A stretch of DNA of 15,000 nt from Pseudogymnoascus destructans (GCF_001641265.1 NW_020167529.1:252501-267500); one strand, 5' to 3'. Shown: positions 1 to 8,533, counted from the first letter of the stretch. Made by a program: numbers and translations. The notes: generated by a model not told the origin, from the sequence alone.

Positions 1-207
1 GCCCGTGCTAACTCCACGGGTGGTAAAAGAGTGTATGGATACTCCCTCTGGGGAACTATGGATAATCCGCAGCGAAGACCCTAAGTAGCGCTAGCTATAC
101 GGGTAACGTTCACAGACTAAGTGGTTGTGGGTGGAGCCTAGCTCTGCTTAAGATATAGTCGGCCCTACGTGAAAGCGCAGGGGTGAGTCGCTACGAACTC
201 GAAACCG
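1..207 (+). other. Group I intron S1506, 3' part (unit 1)
   Basis: This is the 3' half of the intron that interrupts the end of 18S. It matches 8738-8946 except for two missing bases. The Q-like (aatccgcagcgaagacc), R-like (cacagactaagtgg) and S-like (aagatatagtc) segments of the catalytic core are present, and GACTA of R can pair with TAGTC of S to make P7. The last base, 207, is the expected terminal G directly before exon ttccgtagg. The 5' half, with the guide sequence, lies outside the window. Confidence 0.93.

Positions 208-238
<31 letters not shown>
208..238 (+). rRNA. 18S rRNA, last exon (unit 1)
   Basis: These 31 bases run from ttccgtaggtgaacctgc to ggaaggatcatta, the universal 3' end of eukaryotic small-subunit rRNA. 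The exon begins right after the terminal G of the S1506 intron. It is identical to the same exon at 8947-8977 and 14657-14687. Confidence 0.97.
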
Positions 239-409
239 CAGTAGTCGCCCGGGTTGCCGCAAGGCCTCCCGGGTAACCTACCACCCTTTGTTTATTACAC
301 TTTGTTGCTTTGGCAGGCCTGCCCTCGGGCTGCTGGCTCCGGCCGGCGAGCGCTTGCCAGAGGACTAAACTCTGTTTGTCTATACTGTCTGAGTACTATA
401 TAATAGTTA
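239..409 (+). other. ITS1 (unit 1)
   Basis: Internal transcribed spacer 1, 171 bases between the 18S 3' end and the 5.8S start. It opens with an inverted pair, cgcccgggttgccgcaagg then cctcccgggtaacc, that can fold as a hairpin. The central part holds ggcaggcctgccctcgggc. It is removed during pre-rRNA processing. The sequence resembles, from memory, Pseudogymnoascus/Geomyces ITS1. Confidence 0.93.
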
Positions 410-565
410 AAACTTTCAACAACGATCTCTTGGTTCTGGCATCGATGAAGAACGCAGCGAAATGCGATAAGTAATGTGAATTGCAGAATTCAGTGAATCA
501 TCGAATCTTTGAACGCACATTGCGCCCCCTGGTATTCCGGGGGGCATGCCTGTCCGAGCGTCATT
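410..565 (+). rRNA. 5.8S rRNA (unit 1)
   Basis: The fungal 5.8S landmarks are all present: aaactttcaacaac at the start, cgatgaagaacgcagc, gaattgcagaattcagtg, and tttgaacgcacattgcgcc near the 3' end. It is 156 bases, one fewer than the copy at 9149-9305. The missing base is a G near the 5' end (aacgatctct here against aacggatctct). That position lies in a highly conserved stretch, so a consensus error is likelier than a real variant. The 3' boundary at gcgtcatt is set by convention and could be off by a base or two. Confidence 0.96.
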
Positions 566-710
566 ACAACCTCAAGCTCAGCTTGGTATTGGGCCCCGCC
601 GACCCGGCGGCCCTAAAGTCAGTGGCGGTGCCGTCCGGCTCCGAGCGTAGTAATTCTTCTCGCTCCGGAGGTCCGGTCGTGTGCTTGCCAGCAACCCCCA
701 ATTTTTTCAG
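566..710 (+). other. ITS2 (unit 1)
   Basis: Internal transcribed spacer 2, 145 bases between 5.8S and 28S. It includes a GC-rich hairpin-forming stretch (gggccccgccgacccggcgg) and ends at caattttttcag before gttgacct. It lacks two bases present in the copy at 9306-9452 (one C after acaac, one G in cggcgggcc). Confidence 0.92.
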
Positions 711-744
711 GTTGACCTCGGATCAGGTAGGATACCCGCTGAAC

Positions 745-776
<32 letters not shown>

Positions 777-1611
777 CAACAGGGATTACCTCAGTAACGG
801 CGAGTGAACGGTAACAGCTCAAATTTGAAATCTGGCCTCACGGTCCGAGTTGTAATTTGTAGAGGATGCTTCGAGCATGGTCTGGCCTAAGTTCCTTGGA
901 ACAGGACGTCATAGAGGTGAGATCCCGTATGCGGCCAGGTGCCTACGCTCATGTGAAGCTCCTTCGACGAGTCGAGTTGTTTGGGAATGCAGCTCAAAAT
1001 GGGTGGTAAATTTCATCTAAGCTAAATATTGGCCAGAGACCGATAGCGCACAAGTGATGATCGAAAGATGAAAGCACTTTGGAAAGAGAGTTAAACAGTA
1101 CGTGAAATTGTTGAAAGGAAGCGCTGCAACCAGACTTGCGCGCGGCCGATCATCCGGTGTTCTCACCGGTGCACTCGGCCGTGCTCAGCCAGCATCGGTT
1201 TTGGCGGCTGGATAAAGCCCTAGGAATGTAGCTCCTCTCGGGAGTGTTATAGTCTAGGGTGCAATGCAGCCTGCTGGGACCGAGGACCGCGCTTCGCTAG
1301 GATGCTGGCGTAATGTTGTAAGCGGCCCGTCTTGAAACACGGACCAAGAGTCTAACATCTATGCGAGTGTTTGGGTGTCAAACCCATACGCGTAATGAAA
1401 GTGAACGGAGGTGAAACCCTTAAGGGTGCATCATCGACCGATCCTGATGTCTTCGGAAGGATTTGAGTAAGAGCATAGCTGTTGGACCCGAAAGATGGTA
1501 ACTATGCCTGAATAGGGTGAAGCCAGAGAAACTCTGGTGGAGGCTCGCAGCGGTTCTGACGTGCAAATCGATCGTCAAATTTGGTATAGGGCGAAAGACT
1601 AATCGAACCAT
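711..1611 (+). rRNA. 28S rRNA, 5' exon with D1/D2 (unit 1)
   Basis: It starts at gttgacctcggatcaggta, the 5' end of fungal large-subunit rRNA that pairs with 5.8S, and continues with cgctgaacttaagcatatc and the D1/D2 variable domains. It ends at gactaatcgaaccat, the L798 intron insertion site. Compared with 9453-10375 it lacks 22 bases net, nearly all single-base losses (for example tgaacggtaac against tgaagcggtaac). These fall in conserved and variable parts alike, which fits uncorrected read errors. Confidence 0.95.
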
Positions 1612-1995
1612 TGACCTGTAGGAACACTACTAGGTGGTTAAGAGGCGGCTAAAAGCGCCGTCTAGTCCCGACCCGGGGCGACACTGTCAAATTGCGGGAA
1701 CATCCTTAGAGCTAGACTACCGCAGCCTTCCTGAAAGGGGGTGCGCACCAGGGTAACGACCTCGGGTATGGTAATAACGTCTAGGATTGGACAATCCGCA
1801 GCCAAGCCCTACGGACCTCGGTCTATGGTGCAGTTCATCGACTAGATGGCAGTGGGTGCAGCAATGCCGCTTAAGATATAGTCAGACCCCCGGGAAACCG
1901 GGCGCAGAACGAAGACCGTGGGGGCGTCCTCTCTGAGAGCCCCGCGGTCCCGAGTCTGCTGTGGCGTTGCAGCTTGCTGCGGCGCCTGAGTAAGT
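1612..1995 (+). other. Group I intron L798 in 28S (unit 1)
   Basis: A self-splicing intron of about 384 bases between cgaaccat and ctagtagctgg, which are contiguous in intronless fungal 28S. The guide at 1627-1639 (ctactaggtggtt) pairs with exon aaccat through 1634-1639, with a U-G wobble at the splice site (T1611 with G1634). Its 1627-1633 part pairs with the downstream exon ctagtag (P10, 7 bp). Core elements are P-like aattgcgggaacatcc, Q aatccgcagccaagccc, R ttcatcgactagatgg and S aagatatagtc, as in subgroup IC1. The segment is too short for a homing endonuclease and none is seen. One oddity is that the base before the downstream exon is T1995, not the near-invariant terminal G, with G at 1994. 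Confidence 0.92.
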
Positions 1996-3150
1996 CTAGT
2001 AGCTGGTTCCTGCCGAAGTTTCCCTCAGGATAGCAGTGTTGAATTCAGTTTTATGAGGTAAAGCGAATGATTAGAGGCCTTGGGTTGAAACAACCTTAAC
2101 TATTCTCAAACTTAAATATGTAAGAAGTCCTTGTTACTTAATTGAACGTGGACATTCGAATGTACAACACTAGTGGGCCATTTTGGTAAGCAGAACTGGC
2201 GATGCGGGATGAACCGAACGCGGAGTTAAGGTCCGGAATATACGCTCATCAACACACAAAGTGTTAGTTCATTAGACAGCAGGACGTGGCCATGGAAGTC
2301 GGAATCCGCTAAGGGTGTAACAACTCACCTGCCGAATGAACTAGCCCTGAAATGGATGCGCTTAGCGTATTACCATACTCCCCGCCAGGTAGAACGAGCC
2401 TGGCGAGTAGCAGCTGGGTCAGTGACGAAGCCTTGGGAGTGATCCCGGGTCGAACGCCCCTAGTGCAGATCTTGTGTGTAGCAAATACTCAAATGAAACT
2501 TTGAGACTGAAGTGGGAAGTTCCATGTGAACAGCAGTTGGCATGGTTGTCGATCCTAAGAGATAGGGAAACTCCGTTTTAATGTGCGCACTTGTGCGCCG
2601 TCCCTCGAAGGAAGCCGGTTAATATTCCGGCCTGGATTTGGATCTCCACGGCAACGTAACTGAACGCGAGACGCGCGGGGCCTGGGAAGATCTCTTTTCT
2701 TCTAAGCCTATCACCCTGAATCGGTTTGTCCGGAGCTAGGGTCTGACGGTTGGTAGAGCCGAACCTTTGTCGGGTCCGTGCGCTCTCGAGTCCTTGAAAT
2801 CCGCGGGAAGGAATAGCTTTCAAGCCAGGTCGTACTCATAACCGCAGCAGTCTCCAAGGTGAACAGCCTCTAGTTGATAGAACAATGTAGATAAGGGAAG
2901 TCGGCAAATAGATCCGTAACTTCGGGAAAAGATTGGCTCTAAGGTTGGGTGCGTTGGGCCTTGGGTGGACGTCTCTGGAGCAGGTTGGCACTAGCCCTCG
3001 GGCCGGCGCCTCCCAGTCGGGGTACTGAGCCCTTGGCAGGCTCGGCCGTCCGGCGCACGATTAACAACCAACTTAGAATGGTACGGACAAGGGGAATCTG
3101 ACTGTCTAATTAAAACATAGCATTGCGATGGCCAGAAAGTGGTGTTGACG

Positions 3151-3183
<33 letters not shown>

Positions 3184-3737
3184 AGTAAGAAATTCAACCA
3201 GGCGGGTAAACGCGGGAGTAACTATGATCTCTTAAGGTAGCCAAATGCTCGTCATCTAATAGTGACGCGCATGATGGATTAACGATTCCCACTGTCCCTA
3301 TCTACTATCTAGCGAACCACAGCCAAGGGAAGGTTGCAGAATCAGCGGGGAAAGAAGACCCTGTTGACTGACTCTAGTTTGACATTGTGAAAAGACATAG
3401 GGGTGTAGAATAGGTGGGAGTTCGGCGCCGGTGAAATACCACTACCCTTATTGTTTTTTACTTATTCAATGAAGCGGAACTGGGTGTCAAAGCCCAACTT
3501 CTAGCATTAAGGTCCTTCGCGGGCTGATCCGGGTTGAAGACATTGTCAGGTGGGATTTGGCTGGGGCGGCACATCTGTTAACCATAACGCAGGTGTCCTA
3601 AGGGGACTCATGGAGAACAGAAATCTCCAGTAGAACAAAGGGTAAAAGTCCCCTTGATTTTGATTTTCCAGTGTGATACAAACCATGAAAGTGTGCCTAT
3701 CGATCTTTAGTCCCTCGAAATTTGAGGCTAGAGGTGC

Positions 3738-3772
<35 letters not shown>

Positions 3773-3794
3773 GCCAAGCGTTCATAGCGACGTT

Positions 3795-3830
<36 letters not shown>

Positions 3831-3871
3831 ACCGAAGCAGATTCGGTAGCGTTGGATTGTTCACCACTAAT

Positions 3872-3925
<54 letters not shown>

Positions 3926-4308
3926 ATGACGTCGTCGCAATGGTAATTGAGTTCAGTACGAGAGGAACCGCTCATTCAGATAATTGTTTTTGCGGCTGTC
4001 TGACAAGGCAGTGCCGCAAGCTACATCTGCTGGATAATGGCTGAACGCCTCTAAGTCAGAATCCATGCCAGAAAGCGATGATTTTCTCCCACACATCGTA
4101 GTCGGATACGAATGCCTTTGGCCCTGATCCTAGCTGGTCGTAACGGGTCCCGGTGGAAGTCCGGGGCTCTAGCTGACGTCTTGCAATTTACATGCGTGGG
4201 ATAGATCCTTTGCATACGATTATTTGTGCACACCGTCGTGTAGTAGTAAGTAGTCTTGTTATTACGATCTACTGAGCGTAAGCGGTCGCGGCCTAGACCT
4301 GTAGATTT
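1996..4308 (+). rRNA. 28S rRNA, 3' exon (unit 1)
   Basis: The bulk of large-subunit rRNA, from ctagtagctggttcctgcc onward. Functional centres are visible: the peptidyl-transferase region gttaccacagggataactgg at 3745-3764 and the sarcin-ricin loop agtacgagaggaacc at 3955-3969. The 3' end near 4308 is placed by similarity to the yeast end (cgatctactgag then gattt) and is approximate. No other intron was found. The two exons sum to about 3214 bases, somewhat short for an ascomycete. Short losses hit core sequence, for example ttaacgattccc where ttaacgagattccc is expected and tggcgccaagcg where tggcagccaagcg is expected. As written it could not be a fully normal rRNA; consensus error is the simplest cause. 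Confidence 0.94.
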
Positions 4309-4372
4309 ACATCTCCCATTAACTTGCAGGCTAGTCTGGTGTTGAGGGGGCGTCGATTTCTCCTCTGCGCGG

Positions 4373-4387
4373 TTTTGCCGGGTAGCT
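4373..4387 (+). terminator. Candidate Pol I terminator motif after 28S
   Basis: TTTTGCCGGGTAGCT lies about 65 bases past the 28S 3' end and is the first of a family repeated through the spacer. Its core CCGGGTA (TACCCGG on the other strand) resembles the Reb1 binding core (TTACCCG) that ends Pol I transcription downstream of yeast 25S, and a T run precedes it. The position and core similarity support a terminator; the protein that binds it here is not known from the sequence. Confidence 0.5.
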
Positions 4388-4462
4388 GAGTTGTGATGTG
4401 GTGGACTTGGGGTTGTCAAGCCCTAGTCAGCTCTCTGGTGGCCTCTGCCTCTCCGCCATTAG

Positions 4463-4577
4463 TGCGGGTAGCTGGCGTTACAGCTGCTCGGGCTGCCTCT
4501 AGCTGGTTTTGCGGGTAGCTCACCTACCTAGCGAGCCGGTGGTGGCTGCTTTGCCGGTAGCTCACCTACCCGGCGAA
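4463..4577 (+). repeat. Upstream cluster of GCCGGGTAGCT motifs
   Basis: Shortened copies of the spacer motif occur here: gcgggtagct near 4464, ttttgcgggtagct at 4507-4520, and an inverted pair ttgccggtag with ctacccggcgaa between 4550 and 4577. Several copies lack one G or C, in keeping with base loss in this part of the sequence. No second copy of this segment exists in the window, because unit 2 has lost it. Confidence 0.65.
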
Positions 4578-4659
4578 GTCGCAGAGTGCCCTGGCCGCGT
4601 CCTTTTTACAAAATGCCAGCCAAATGGGTCCAGTTTCGAGGCACCTATTACGTCGGAGC

Positions 4660-4710
4660 GTTTTCTGACGAGTCGCAGTGTTAGCAGGGGTCAATGGGTA
4701 TATAGGAAGG
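4660..4710 (+). promoter_or_regulatory. Duplicated element, upstream copy (possible spacer promoter)
   Basis: It starts gttttctgacgagtcgca and continues with agcaggggtc and tgggtatata. The first 16 bases (tttctgacgagtcgca) are identical to the element at 5995-6040, and roughly 80% of the whole matches. The copies lie about 1.3 kb apart within one spacer. A duplicated TATA-containing block, with one copy a plausible distance before 18S, recalls spacer promoters of other rDNA arrays. There is no direct evidence of transcription start. Confidence 0.4.
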
Positions 4711-4770
4711 GCATAGGAGCTGGGTAGGACTGTGAGAGGTGAGGCTGCGAGGCAGGGAGCTACATGCAGC

Positions 4771-4935
4771 TTCTAGGGGGGCAGACGCTGAGGCAGGGGG
4801 CTCTAGGGGGTTCTAGGGCGGTAGGCACCGGGTAGTGGTAGCTGGGGATGGGTTTAGGGGCGAGGCACCGGGGTCGTGGTAGCTGTGGGTGGTTCTAGGG
4901 CAGAGGCACTGGGGGAGTGGCAGCCGTGGGGTCCG
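4771..4935 (+). repeat. G-rich imperfect tandem repeats, about 40 bp
   Basis: About four degenerate units begin near 4771, 4811, 4853 and 4892. They share ttctaggg or ttagggg, then gaggcaccggg, then gtggtagctg, with spacing of 39-42 bases. The + strand has many runs of three to six G, so this strand could form G-quadruplexes, and its transcript could form R-loops. The array is present only in unit 1. Confidence 0.75.
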
Positions 4936-5079
4936 CGAGGGCTAGTAGCAGGGAGGCACCGGAGCCTTAGCTCTGTAGGCTTCTTGCTACGCCCTGGCGG
5001 GGGACCTTGCGCGGGCTTGGGGGCAGATAGCCCTACCCCTCTGGGGGGGGTGTATCATGGCGGCGAGAGGCTCGGTGGG

Positions 5080-5554
5080 TTTGCCGGGTAGCGGGGGGGG
5101 TAGAGTGTAGTACAGTGTAGTACAGTGGAGGGGTAAGCCTAAGGTGCTGGGCCCGGCTATTTCTAGGAGGTGGTGTGCTGTGGCGCTCCTACAGCAGCCA
5201 TCTTGCCGGGTAGGTGAGTGAGTGGCTACCCGGCAAACCTCTTGCCGGTAGCTGGTGGTGAGGAGCTACCCGGCAAAGATCTTGGAACCGCGACGGGCCT
5301 GCCACGGGGACTAGGGGGCAGGCTCACTAGGGATTGGGTCAGTTAGGGTGTGGGTAGCCCGCTGCTGCCCCCTGGGTCGCCCAGAGCGATCCTAATTTTC
5401 GACTTTTTGCCAGGTAGCTGTTTGCCGGGTAGCGGGCGGTTTTGGCAGCGGGTGGTTTTGCCGGGTAGCTGGGGCTCATCGGGGAGGTTTGGGGGTTCGA
5501 CTTTTTTGCGGGTAGCTGTTTGCCGGGTAGCTGGGTCGGTAGGAGCTACCGGCA
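5080..5554 (+). repeat. TTTGCCGGGTAGCT motif and hairpin cluster (unit 1)
   Basis: Forward copies lie at 5080, 5202, 5241, 5406 (variant gccaggtagct), 5421, 5457, 5505 and 5519, and reverse copies at 5226, 5264 and 5544. Three forward-reverse pairs make hairpins: 5203-5236, 5242-5276 and 5520-5554. Several copies here lack one base of the GGG or CCC run; the cleaner version is at 10740-11234. The motif core CCGGGTA resembles a Reb1 site, suggesting termination or replication-fork arrest; this is inference. Confidence 0.8.
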
Positions 5555-5667
5555 AGGCTGGGGCTGTAGGGGCGGTAGGGCACCCCTGGCAGCCGTAGCT
5601 ACACCGTAGGGCCTTGTGGGAGAGGTCTTTGGGGGGGTCAGGAATTTGAGGCGAGGAGCTGGGATGT

Positions 5668-5679
5668 GTATATATATAC
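5668..5679. promoter_or_regulatory. TATA-like palindrome
   Basis: gtatatatatac is a perfect 12-bp palindrome in an otherwise GC-rich spacer, repeated at 11352-11363. It could be a low-melting site or a TATA-like element. No other promoter signal was seen beside it. Confidence 0.3.
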
Positions 5680-5922
5680 TAGATCGGAGATGTTGAATAG
5701 GGTGGGATAAGACTTGGGTAGGCAAGTGGGCAGTGCTGCTACGCAGGGCTCCTCACAGCTATAAGGAAGGGCAGCGTCAGTTGAGCCTTGGGGTGGCGGG
5801 GGCTAGGACCCCAAGGGTGGGATTTGAGGTGCTGGCAGCCCCCTCCGGCCCCCCCCCCCCAACTACCACCCAACGCGAATCCGAAAATTCCGTGGTCAGC
5901 TTTCGGCCTTAACTTTGAGGTG

Positions 5923-5990
5923 TTTGTATGGAAAAACGTCGCTTTTAAAAAATCAATACAAATGAATTTATCGGAAAAACATTTGTGCAC
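5923..5990. other. AT-rich island upstream of candidate promoter
   Basis: A short run rich in A and T (gaaaaacg, cttttaaaaaatc, gaatttatcggaaaaac) within a GC-rich spacer. In the cleaner copy (11615-11690) it is framed by an 8-bp inverted repeat, tttgtatg at 11615-11622 and catacaaa at 11649-11656; here the second arm lacks a C. It directly precedes the duplicated TATA-containing element. Confidence 0.5.
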
Positions 5991-5994
5991 GGAG

Positions 5995-6040
5995 GTTTCT
6001 GACGAGTCGCATGTCAAAAGGGGTCGGTGGGTATATGATG
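5995..6040 (+). promoter_or_regulatory. Duplicated element, downstream copy (candidate Pol I promoter)
   Basis: It carries tttctgacgagtcgca followed by aaaaggggtc and ggtgggtatatgatg. It matches 4660-4710 at about 80% and recurs at 11692-11738. It lies about 730 bases before mature 18S, a reasonable length for a fungal 5' external spacer, and follows an AT-rich island. The promoter role is inferred from position, duplication and the TATAT core only. Confidence 0.4.
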
Positions 6041-6763
6041 GGGCGAGCGAAGGTCATTAGGAAAACGCAAAAGTAGGCTTGGGACCTTTGGCAGTGCTAG
6101 TATAGGAAGACCGGAAAGTAGCCTTGAGCAATCTTGGCAGTGCTGGTACGGGGACTGGAAGTAGGCTTGGAGCACCTCTTCGCAGTGCTAGTCGTGTTTC
6201 CTAGTGGGCTTAGATCCTCCTATCTTGAGGCTGCTTCGGCAACCTCTGTCTCTTAGTTGACACGCCACCTTCTGCGAGCCGGACGACTGATTAGTGAACG
6301 CGCTGTCACGGTCGGCCCCAGGGAGGCACAACACCCGAGGTTCGAGACCCTAGCCTGAGAGGGCCTGGGGATCACTAACGGTGCCCGAAAGTCTGGTGGC
6401 GAAAGCCGCCAGTACCGTAGGAGTCTGTGGATTACTGGCCGATGGCCACCGTTCTCTGCTAGACATTTGGGGCAAGCTTAGGCTGGTAGCCGCTTCGTGC
6501 GTGACCGGCCGACAGTAACCTCCTCCTGAGGGTCGCATGTGACACCCTGCGAAGGCGCCTAGCGCCCTACCAGTGGTGCCGCGGACCAACCCTTGGGGAA
6601 CACAGTGGGGGCAATTGGATCGTGCTGTGGGAACCTGTTGTAGCTCTGGCTCTGGGGACCTGTAGCGCGGGTCGCTCTCGGGCGACCCTCCTCGTACACT
6701 GCTCTGCCGCCCGCTCTGCGGGCGGTTGGCCGGCGTCTTTCGGGGTGACCGGCTCAAGATAGT
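6041..6763 (+). other. Probable 5' external transcribed spacer (unit 1 to 2)
   Basis: The stretch before 18S is hairpin-rich. The clearest hairpins are ctggtggc-gaaa-gccgccag (6393-6412, 8-bp stem with one G-U pair and a GNRA loop), gggtcgc-tctcgg-gcgaccc (6669-6688), and ccgcccgc-tct-gcgggcgg (6707-6725). It is nearly identical to 11740-12474 from about 6210 on, with one G difference near 6470. The 5' boundary depends on where transcription starts, which the sequence does not show. Confidence 0.6.
6070..6208 (+). repeat. Three tandem copies, 46-53 bp unit (unit 1)
   Basis: Three successive units each open with aaagtagg or a close variant, followed by cttggag or cttgagc and then ggcagtgctagt or gcagtgctggt. 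They are better preserved at 11771-11918; several single bases are missing here. The array lies just downstream of the candidate promoter. Its function is unknown. Confidence 0.8.
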
Positions 6764-7694
6764 TACCTGGTTGATTCTGCCAGTAGTCATATGCTTGTCT
6801 CAAAGATTAAGCCATGCATGTCTAAGTATAAGCAATCTATACAGTGAAACTGCGAATGGCTCATTAAATCAGTTATCGTTTATTTGATAGTACCTTACTA
6901 CTTGGATAACCGTGGTAATTCTAGAGCTAATACATGCTAAAAACCCCGACTTCGGAAGGGGTGTATTTATTAGATAAAAAACCAATGCTCTTCGGGGCTC
7001 CTTGGTGATTCATAATAACTTAACGAATCGCATGGCCTTGTGCCGGCGATGGTTCATTCAAATTTCTGCCCTATCAACTTTCGATGGTAGGATAGTGGCC
7101 TACCATGGTTTCAACGGGTAACGGGGAATTAGGGTTCTATTCCGGAGAGGGAGCCTGAGAAACGGCTACCACATCCAAGGAAGGCAGCAGGCGCGCAAAT
7201 TACCCAATCCCGACACGGGGAGGTAGTGACAATAAATACTGATACAGGGCTCTTTTGAGTCTTGTAATTGGAATGAGTACAATTTAAATCCCTTAACGAG
7301 GAACAATTGGAGGGCAAGTCTGGTGCCAGCAGCCGCGGTAATTCCAGCTCCAATAGCGTATATTAAAGTTGTTGCAGTTAAAAAGCTCGTAGTTGAACCT
7401 TGGGCCTGGCTGGCCGGTCCGCCTCACCGCGTGCACTGGTCCGGCCGGGCCTTTCCTCCTGGGGAGCCGCATGCCCTTCACTGGGTGTGTCGGGGAACCA
7501 GGACTTTTACTTTGAAAAAATTAGAGTGTTCAAAGCAGGCCTATGCTCGAATACATTAGCATGGAATAATAGAATAGGACGTGTGGTTCTATTTTGTTGG
7601 TTTCTAGGACCGCCGTAATGATTAATAGGGATAGTCGGGGGCATCAGTATTCAATTGTCAGAGGTGAAATTCTTGGATTTATTGAAGACTAACT

Positions 7695-7732
<38 letters not shown>

Positions 7733-7869
7733 GTGAACGAAAGTTAGGGGATCGAAGACGATCAGATACCGTCGTAGTCTTAACCATAAACTATGCCGAC
7801 TAGGGATCGGGCGATGTTATCTTTTTGACTCGCTCGGCACCTTACGAGAAATCAAAGTTTTTGGGTTCT

Positions 7870-7903
<34 letters not shown>

Positions 7904-7904
7904 A

Positions 7905-7938
<34 letters not shown>

Positions 7939-8373
7939 GCGGCTTAATTTGACTCAACACGGGGAAACTCACCAGGTCCAGACACAATAAGGATTGACAG
8001 ATTGAGAGCTCTTTCTTGATTTTGTGGGTGGTGGTGCATGGCCGTTCTTAGTTGGTGGAGTGATTTGTCTGCTTAATTGCGATAACGAACGAGACCTTAA
8101 CCTGCTAAATAGCCCGGCTAGCTTTGGCTGGTCGCTGGCTTCTTAGAGGGACTATCGGCTCAAGCCGATGGAAGTTTGAGGCAATAACAGGTCTGTGATG
8201 CCCTTAGATGTTCTGGGCCGCACGCGCGCTACACTGACAGAGCCAACGAGTTCATCACCTTGGCCGAAAGGTCTGGGTAATCTTGTTAAACTCTGTCGTG
8301 CTGGGGATAGAGCATTGCAATTATTGCTCTTCAACGAGGAATTCCTAGTAGGCGCGAGTCATCAGCTCGTGCC

Positions 8374-8422
<49 letters not shown>

Positions 8423-8533
8423 AACGGCTAAGTGAGGCTTCCGGACTGGCTCAGGGAGGTCGGCAACGACCACCCAGAGCTGGAAAGTTGTCCAAACTTG
8501 GTCGTTTAGAGGAAGTAAAAGTCGTAACAAGGT
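6764..8533 (+). rRNA. 18S rRNA, main exon (unit 2)
   Basis: It begins tacctggttgattctgcc and has all small-subunit landmarks: ggtgccagcagccgcggta (the 530 loop) at 7322-7340, agaaattgacggaagggcac, and the decoding-site sequence gtacacaccgcccgtc at 8393-8408. It ends at gtcgtaacaaggt, the S1506 intron site. Exons total 1801 bases, a normal fungal length, so there is no other intron. It differs from 12475-14243 by one T in ggatgttttcatt. Confidence 0.98.

Larger units (their letters stand above)
4309..6763 (+). other. Intergenic spacer with 3' and 5' ETS (unit 1)
   Basis: About 2.45 kb between the 28S 3' end and the next 18S. It contains no gene. The order is a first motif copy near 4373, a motif cluster at 4463-4577, a duplicated element at 4660-4710, a G-rich repeat array at 4771-4935, a second motif and hairpin cluster at 5080-5554, a TATA-like palindrome at 5668, an AT-rich island near 5923-5990, the second copy of the duplicated element at 5995-6040, a triple tandem repeat at 6070-6208, and the hairpin-rich 5' external transcribed spacer up to 6763. 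The + strand is strongly G-rich from about 4770 to 5110. No 5S rRNA gene was recognised on either strand. Confidence 0.93.

Noticed and set aside
481..807. Open reading frame across 5.8S, ITS2 and the 28S start
   Set aside because: It lies inside rRNA genes. The corresponding frame in unit 2 differs because of single-base losses, and no protein family is evident.
1612..1995. Homing endonuclease gene in the 28S intron
   Set aside because: The intron is fully accounted for by group I core elements and short loops; no reading frame of suitable length or LAGLIDADG or His-Cys motif is present.
711..4308. Unit 1 28S as a decayed pseudogene
   Set aside because: Differences are nearly all single-base losses with no accompanying substitutions and affect the whole first 6.2 kb including spacers, which fits sequence error better.
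4051..4419. Minus-strand frame over the 28S 3' end
   Set aside because: It is antisense to rRNA, with low-complexity composition and no conserved motif.
4309..6763. Possible 5S rRNA gene in the spacer
   Set aside because: No 5S-like start, internal control region or 3' end was seen on either strand. Filamentous ascomycetes usually have dispersed 5S genes.
6350..6803. Minus-strand open reading frames before 18S, repeated near 12169-12514
   Set aside because: They recur only because the rDNA repeats, overlap the 18S start and the 5' external spacer, and have no recognisable domain.
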